From JAFCUW01 sp049897565 (lineage in GTDB: Bacteria > Pseudomonadota > Gammaproteobacteria > Burkholderiales > Burkholderiaceae_D), in the NCBI RefSeq assembly GCF_049897565.1, contig NZ_JAFCWM010000005.1, positions 62,001 to 126,000 on the forward strand: DNA of 64,000 nt, written 5' to 3'. Both the position numbers and the translations under genes were made by a program. Position 1 is the stretch's first letter; every line of letters starts with the position of its first letter. Under the pieces are notes generated by a model, which did not search any database, was not told the DNA's origin, and was given only the letters and a program-made list of their open reading frames with translations. Of this stretch, positions 63,720 through 64,000 are shown one piece after another.

Positions 63720-64000
63720 TCAGTCCTTTTCTGGACGATCCCTGTCGCGCTTTTCTCCCCTCTTCTCATTGCCGCGGCCATTCTGGCCGGCCTGCTGCTG
63801 AGCCGGTTCGGCACGCGGCTGTTCCTGCTTTGGCGGCTCCGGCGGACGCGGGGCGGCCGGCGCCGCAACGGGCGGTGCGGGCGGAGGCGCAGCCGCGGCT
63901 GGCGCCTGCCGCTCCTGGCGCTGCTGTTCGCGCGCCTGCCGGATTTCATCGCGCCGTGTGGCCCTGTCGTTCGGCGCAACCGGTGCTGCGGCGGGCGGCG
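63720..64000 (-). CDS. Incomplete gene at the right edge: disordered Pro/Ala/Gln/Arg-rich C-terminus
   Basis: A leftward frame open from the window edge to TGA at 63720-63722 encodes about 93 residues, RRDEIRQAREQQRQERQ followed by Ala/Pro stretches and the charged end KRGEKRDRDRPEKD. No start codon lies inside the window, so the N-terminus is beyond the edge. The low-complexity composition fits the disordered tail of an envelope or regulatory protein, and no family can be named. An overlapping Arg-rich frame (63668-63979) is judged a shadow. Confidence 0.55.
   Translation of the reverse strand, partial: PPAAAPVAPNDRATRRDEIRQAREQQRQERQAPAAAAPPPAPPVAAPAAPRPPEPPKQEQPRAEPAQQQAGQNGRGNEKRGEKRDRDRPEKD

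Noticed and set aside
63668..63979. 103-codon Arg-rich leftward frame at the right edge
   Set aside because: Another leftward frame, open to the window edge and ending at 63720, gives a more protein-like charged and Pro/Ala-rich tail; this one is almost entirely Arg/Ser/Pro.

Overview
The window is high-GC DNA that reads like a chromosome segment of a soil or water betaproteobacterium of the Oxalobacteraceae (Massilia/Duganella type). This placement is inferred from the phasin gene, two TonB-dependent receptors, the abundance of c-di-GMP and two-component proteins, the dense coding, and dispersed GGGGTCAG-type repeats. No rRNA, tRNA, CRISPR array, intact insertion sequence or replication origin was seen.

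Layout. (1) 0.4-11.6 kb is a starch/maltodextrin locus. A TonB-dependent receptor is divergent from four tightly packed genes for exported proteins: a GH13 amylase (frame-shifted), a glycogen-debranching-type enzyme, a multidomain alpha/alpha-barrel glycosidase and an esterase. (2) 11.8-21.1 kb holds two GNAT acetyltransferases, a CodA-like deaminase, a phasin, a heterodimeric MdlAB-type ABC exporter, and an ABC-2 permease with its ATPase. (3) 21.3-27.9 kb holds a TPR-GGDEF cyclase, a small lipoprotein, a molybdopterin oxidoreductase, and a GntR/ABC operon whose last two genes are broken. (4) 27.9-35.8 kb is a five-gene leftward operon around a 1204-residue tubulin/FtsZ-like protein, with a degenerate VWA-like protein, a small membrane protein and two zinc-ribbon proteins. 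It is the best candidate here for an undescribed system. (5) 36-43.3 kb holds a DUF3828-like protein, an M29-like aminopeptidase, a PhyH dioxygenase followed by a copy of its own 3' end inside a repeat array, an alpha/beta hydrolase, and an HD-GYP regulator with a CHASE-type histidine kinase. (6) 43.4-50.9 kb holds two tandem M1 peptidases with near-identical 3' parts, a DUF6702-like protein and a TonB-dependent receptor. (7) 50.9-54.5 kb holds an Fe(II)/2OG dioxygenase, a REC-histidine kinase and a lower-GC pair (M15-like peptidase and small exported protein). (8) 54.7-63.7 kb holds a DUF1501/DUF1800 pair and a complete tripartite RND efflux operon. An incomplete gene runs off the right edge.

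How genes work together. The starch genes would degrade alpha-glucans at the envelope and import the products through the receptor. The tubulin-like operon combines a putative nucleotide-dependent filament or scaffold, a membrane anchor, an exported VWA-like sensor or adaptor and zinc-ribbon proteins, which suggests an envelope-associated assembly. The RND genes form a pump from inner to outer membrane.

Data quality. The four indels that break genes (near 3861, 27158, 27450 and 27786) are all single-base changes in short homopolymers, so assembly error is a serious alternative to real gene decay. The TAG at 27342-27344 is a substitution and does not fit that explanation.
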